From assembly GCA_003232445.1 (NCBI GenBank), contig QIJM01000420.1:1-7786 (forward strand): a DNA stretch of 7,786 nucleotides, written 5' to 3'. The notes under the pieces were generated by a model that was given only the letters and a program-made list of their open reading frames with translations, searched no databases and was not told where the DNA came from. The translations under genes and the position numbers were made by a program. Shown here one piece after another: positions 5,973-7,786 of this stretch; the stretch's first letter is position 1; every line of letters begins with the position of its first letter. The DNA comes from Paraglaciecola arctica (GTDB lineage: Bacteria > Pseudomonadota > Gammaproteobacteria > Enterobacterales > Alteromonadaceae).

Positions 5973-7577
5973 TTGATTTCTACTGCAAATATCACCATGC
6001 AATTTGGCGCTGCGCCTTTGTTTGAAAACATCTCGGCTAAATTTGGTCACGGCAATCGCTACGGACTGATTGGTGCTAATGGCTGTGGTAAATCCACATT
6101 TATGAAAATTCTCAGTGGCGACTTAGTACCAAGCGCCGGCAATGTGTCTATTACTCCTGGGGATAAAGTCGGCACGTTAAGCCAAGACCAGTTCGCCTTT
6201 GAACAATACTCAGTAGTCGACACCGTTATCATGGGTGATACAAAACTTTGGAAGGTCAAACAAGAGCGTGATGCCATTTACTCAAAGCCAGAAATGAGCG
6301 AAGCAGACGGTATGCATGTAGCGGAATTGGAAACCCAATTTGCCGAAATGGACGGCTACACCGCAGAATCCAGAGCGGGTGAAATACTATTACAAGCAGG
6401 TATCGCCGAACACTATCATTTTGGATTGATGACACAAGTGGCACCCGGTTGGAAATTGCGGGTTTTATTAGCCCAAGCATTGTTCTCTAATCCAGATATT
6501 TTGCTGTTAGATGAGCCAACCAATAACCTTGATATCTACACTATTAACTGGCTTGGTGGGGTGCTTAACGAACGTAAATGCACCATGATCATTATTTCGC
6601 ACGATAGGCACTTCTTAAATTCTGTATGTACCCATATGGCAGACATTGATTACGGCGAATTACGCATTTATCCCGGCAACTATGAAGCTTACCAAGCGGC
6701 ATCGTCATTGATTCAAGAACAACTACTTACAGAAAATGCCAAGAAGAGCGCCGAAATTGACGAATTACAAGCTTTTGTGAATCGTTTCTCAGCCAATGCA
6801 TCGAAAGCTAAACAAGCTTCATCTCGTGCTAAAAAAATGGATAAAATCACCCTAGACGAAGTGAAATCATCCAGTCGCCGCACACCAAAAATCATGCTTA
6901 AACAACACAAAAAATTACATCGTCAGGCTGTGATCCTTGAGCAACTGAGTCATGGATTTGATGACAAACCATTGTTTAACAATGCCAACTTAATTTTAGA
7001 AGCCGGAGCAAAGCTGGCAATAATCGGCGAAAATGGCGTAGGTAAAACCACCTTATTACGTTGTTTGATTGATGATTTACAAGCCACTAGTGGCGTAGTC
7101 AAATGGTCTGAAAATGCCAGTATTGGTTATTGCCCACAAGATAGCAGTGCCGACTTCGACACCGATTTTACTTTGTTTGACTGGATGTCACAGTGGCGTA
7201 CGCCAAAACATGATGACTTAGCAGTACGTGGTTTATTGGGTAGTTTATTATTTACTGCGGATGATTTTAATAAAAAAGCCAATGTTTGCTCGGGTGGAGA
7301 AAAAAACCGTTTGTTGTTTGGCAAGTTAATGATGTCAGATATCAATGTCCTAATAATGGACGAACCCACCAACCATATGGATATGGAAGCGATTGAAGCG
7401 TTAAACAACGCGCTTAAAAAATTCGACGGCACACTGATTTTTGTCAGTCACGACAGAGAGTTTGTTTCGTCTTTGGCCACCCGCATAATTGAAATTAGCG
7501 ATCATGAAATCATTAATTTCCAAGGTACTTATAACGAATATTTGGCTAGCCGTGAACATGCATTAAAAGTGGCTTAG
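5973..7577 (+). CDS. ybiT: ABC-F family ATPase YbiT
   Basis: This is a soluble twin-ATPase ABC-F protein, a relative of EttA and Uup, of the class that binds the ribosomal E site and tunes translation; it has no membrane domain and is not a transporter. The 534 residues align end to end with E. coli YbiT (530). First domain: Walker A GANGCGKS (34-41), a degenerate signature VAPGWKLR (157-163) and Walker B LLLDEPTNNLD (177-187) with Glu181. A charged interdomain linker spans about 240-320 (NAKKSAEIDELQAFVNRFSA). Second domain: Walker A GENGVGKT (352-359), signature CSGGEK (439-444), Walker B IMDEPTNHMD with Glu464, and the switch histidine in VSHDRE. The start is TTG at 5973: no ATG lies between the upstream in-frame TGA (5940-5942) and Met9, and the residues before TMQFG match the E. 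coli N-terminus in length and character. Only a GGA at 5960-5962 is visible as ribosome site. It appears monocistronic. Confidence 0.95.
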   Translation: MISTANITMQFGAAPLFENISAKFGHGNRYGLIGANGCGKSTFMKILSGDLVPSAGNVSITPGDKVGTLSQDQFAFEQYSVVDTVIMGDTKLWKVKQERDAIYSKPEMSEADGMHVAELETQFAEMDGYTAESRAGEILLQAGIAEHYHFGLMTQVAPGWKLRVLLAQALFSNPDILLLDEPTNNLDIYTINWLGGVLNERKCTMIIISHDRHFLNSVCTHMADIDYGELRIYPGNYEAYQAASSLIQEQLLTENAKKSAEIDELQAFVNRFSANASKAKQASSRAKKMDKITLDEVKSSSRRTPKIMLKQHKKLHRQAVILEQLSHGFDDKPLFNNANLILEAGAKLAIIGENGVGKTTLLRCLIDDLQATSGVVKWSENASIGYCPQDSSADFDTDFTLFDWMSQWRTPKHDDLAVRGLLGSLLFTADDFNKKANVCSGGEKNRLLFGKLMMSDINVLIMDEPTNHMDMEAIEALNNALKKFDGTLIFVSHDREFVSSLATRIIEISDHEIINFQGTYNEYLASREHALKVA

Positions 7578-7583
7578 CCGCTC

Positions 7584-7595
7584 TTATACCAATTC
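7584..7595. repeat. TTATACCAATTC motif, possible end of a dispersed intergenic repeat
   Basis: The 12-mer TTATACCAATTC begins exactly at the stop codon of the leftward gene and encodes its last residues (NELV-stop on the minus strand). From memory this string recurs as part of short palindromic repeats in intergenic DNA of marine gammaproteobacteria. Only one copy is seen here, so repeat status cannot be shown from this window. Confidence 0.25.
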
Positions 7596-7786
7596 ATTCT
7601 CAACATCTTTACGTCGCACTGAAGATGCTGCAATGATCCAATAGTCATTTTCTTCGTAGGTTTTTTCAACCGCTTCTAACAGGTAATTGGGATCAACAGA
7701 TTTATTGGATGAAGTAATATTTTGTGCGACATTTTTCAAGGTTGATACCAGCCCTTCACGCACGTTTCGCTCCACCTCAGCATTCA
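7584..7786 (-). CDS. 3' end of an unrecognised leftward gene, cut by the right edge
   Basis: A frame enters from the right edge on the minus strand and ends in TAA (complement of 7584-7586), giving 66 complete residues. The frame stays open to the edge, so the GTG at 7775 need not be the start; the residues before it (NAE) read smoothly into VERNVREGLVSTLKN. The fragment appears helical and charged, with VDPNYLLEAVEKTYEENDYW in the middle and a basic-acidic tail RRKDVENELV. No membrane segment, signal or known motif is visible and the family is not recognised. Its stop is only 6 bases from the ybiT stop, so the two transcripts must overlap at their 3' ends or end inside each other. Confidence 0.6.
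   Translation of the reverse strand, partial: NAEVERNVREGLVSTLKNVAQNITSSNKSVDPNYLLEAVEKTYEENDYWIIAASSVRRKDVENELV

Overview
The window looks like a chromosomal stretch of a marine gammaproteobacterium, most likely an alteromonad (Alteromonas/Glaciecola/Paraglaciecola type). This is inferred from moderate-to-low GC, very AT-rich gene gaps, an NhaA antiporter and a YbiT-type ABC-F protein that match their E. coli counterparts closely, and a large penicillin-acylase-family lipoprotein. No tRNA, rRNA, CRISPR array, transposase or integrase is visible.

Layout from left to right. The last 26 codons of a rightward gene end at base 81 and converge on a leftward nhaA (176-1357); two hairpins lie between them. 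A 361-base, strongly AT-rich gap (1358-1718) follows and carries the probable nhaA promoter. Next is a compact rightward two-gene lysis cassette. It has a cytoplasmic peptidoglycan hydrolase with three SH3b domains and a DUF3380-type N-acetylmuramidase domain (1719-3086), then a GTA_holin_3TM-type holin with a near-perfect Shine-Dalgarno (3135-3566). A terminator hairpin overlaps the holin stop codon. A leftward N-terminal-nucleophile acylase lipoprotein (3609-5792) converges on the cassette. A 180-base divergent promoter region separates it from a rightward ABC-F translation-factor-like ATPase, ybiT (5973-7577, TTG start). The 3' end of an unrecognised leftward gene runs off the right edge, only 6 bases from the ybiT stop.

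How the genes relate. NhaA, the acylase and YbiT are independent household or accessory genes, each with its own promoter signals. The endolysin and holin are the only clear functional pair: the muramidase has no signal peptide and should need the membrane protein encoded just downstream to reach the murein. No phage structural, replication, integrase or regulatory gene flanks the pair, and both outer neighbours are ordinary chromosomal genes. This makes it a stand-alone lysis cassette, either a relic of a prophage or a lysis module kept by the host, for example to release particles, vesicles or DNA. It is the part of the window most worth following up.
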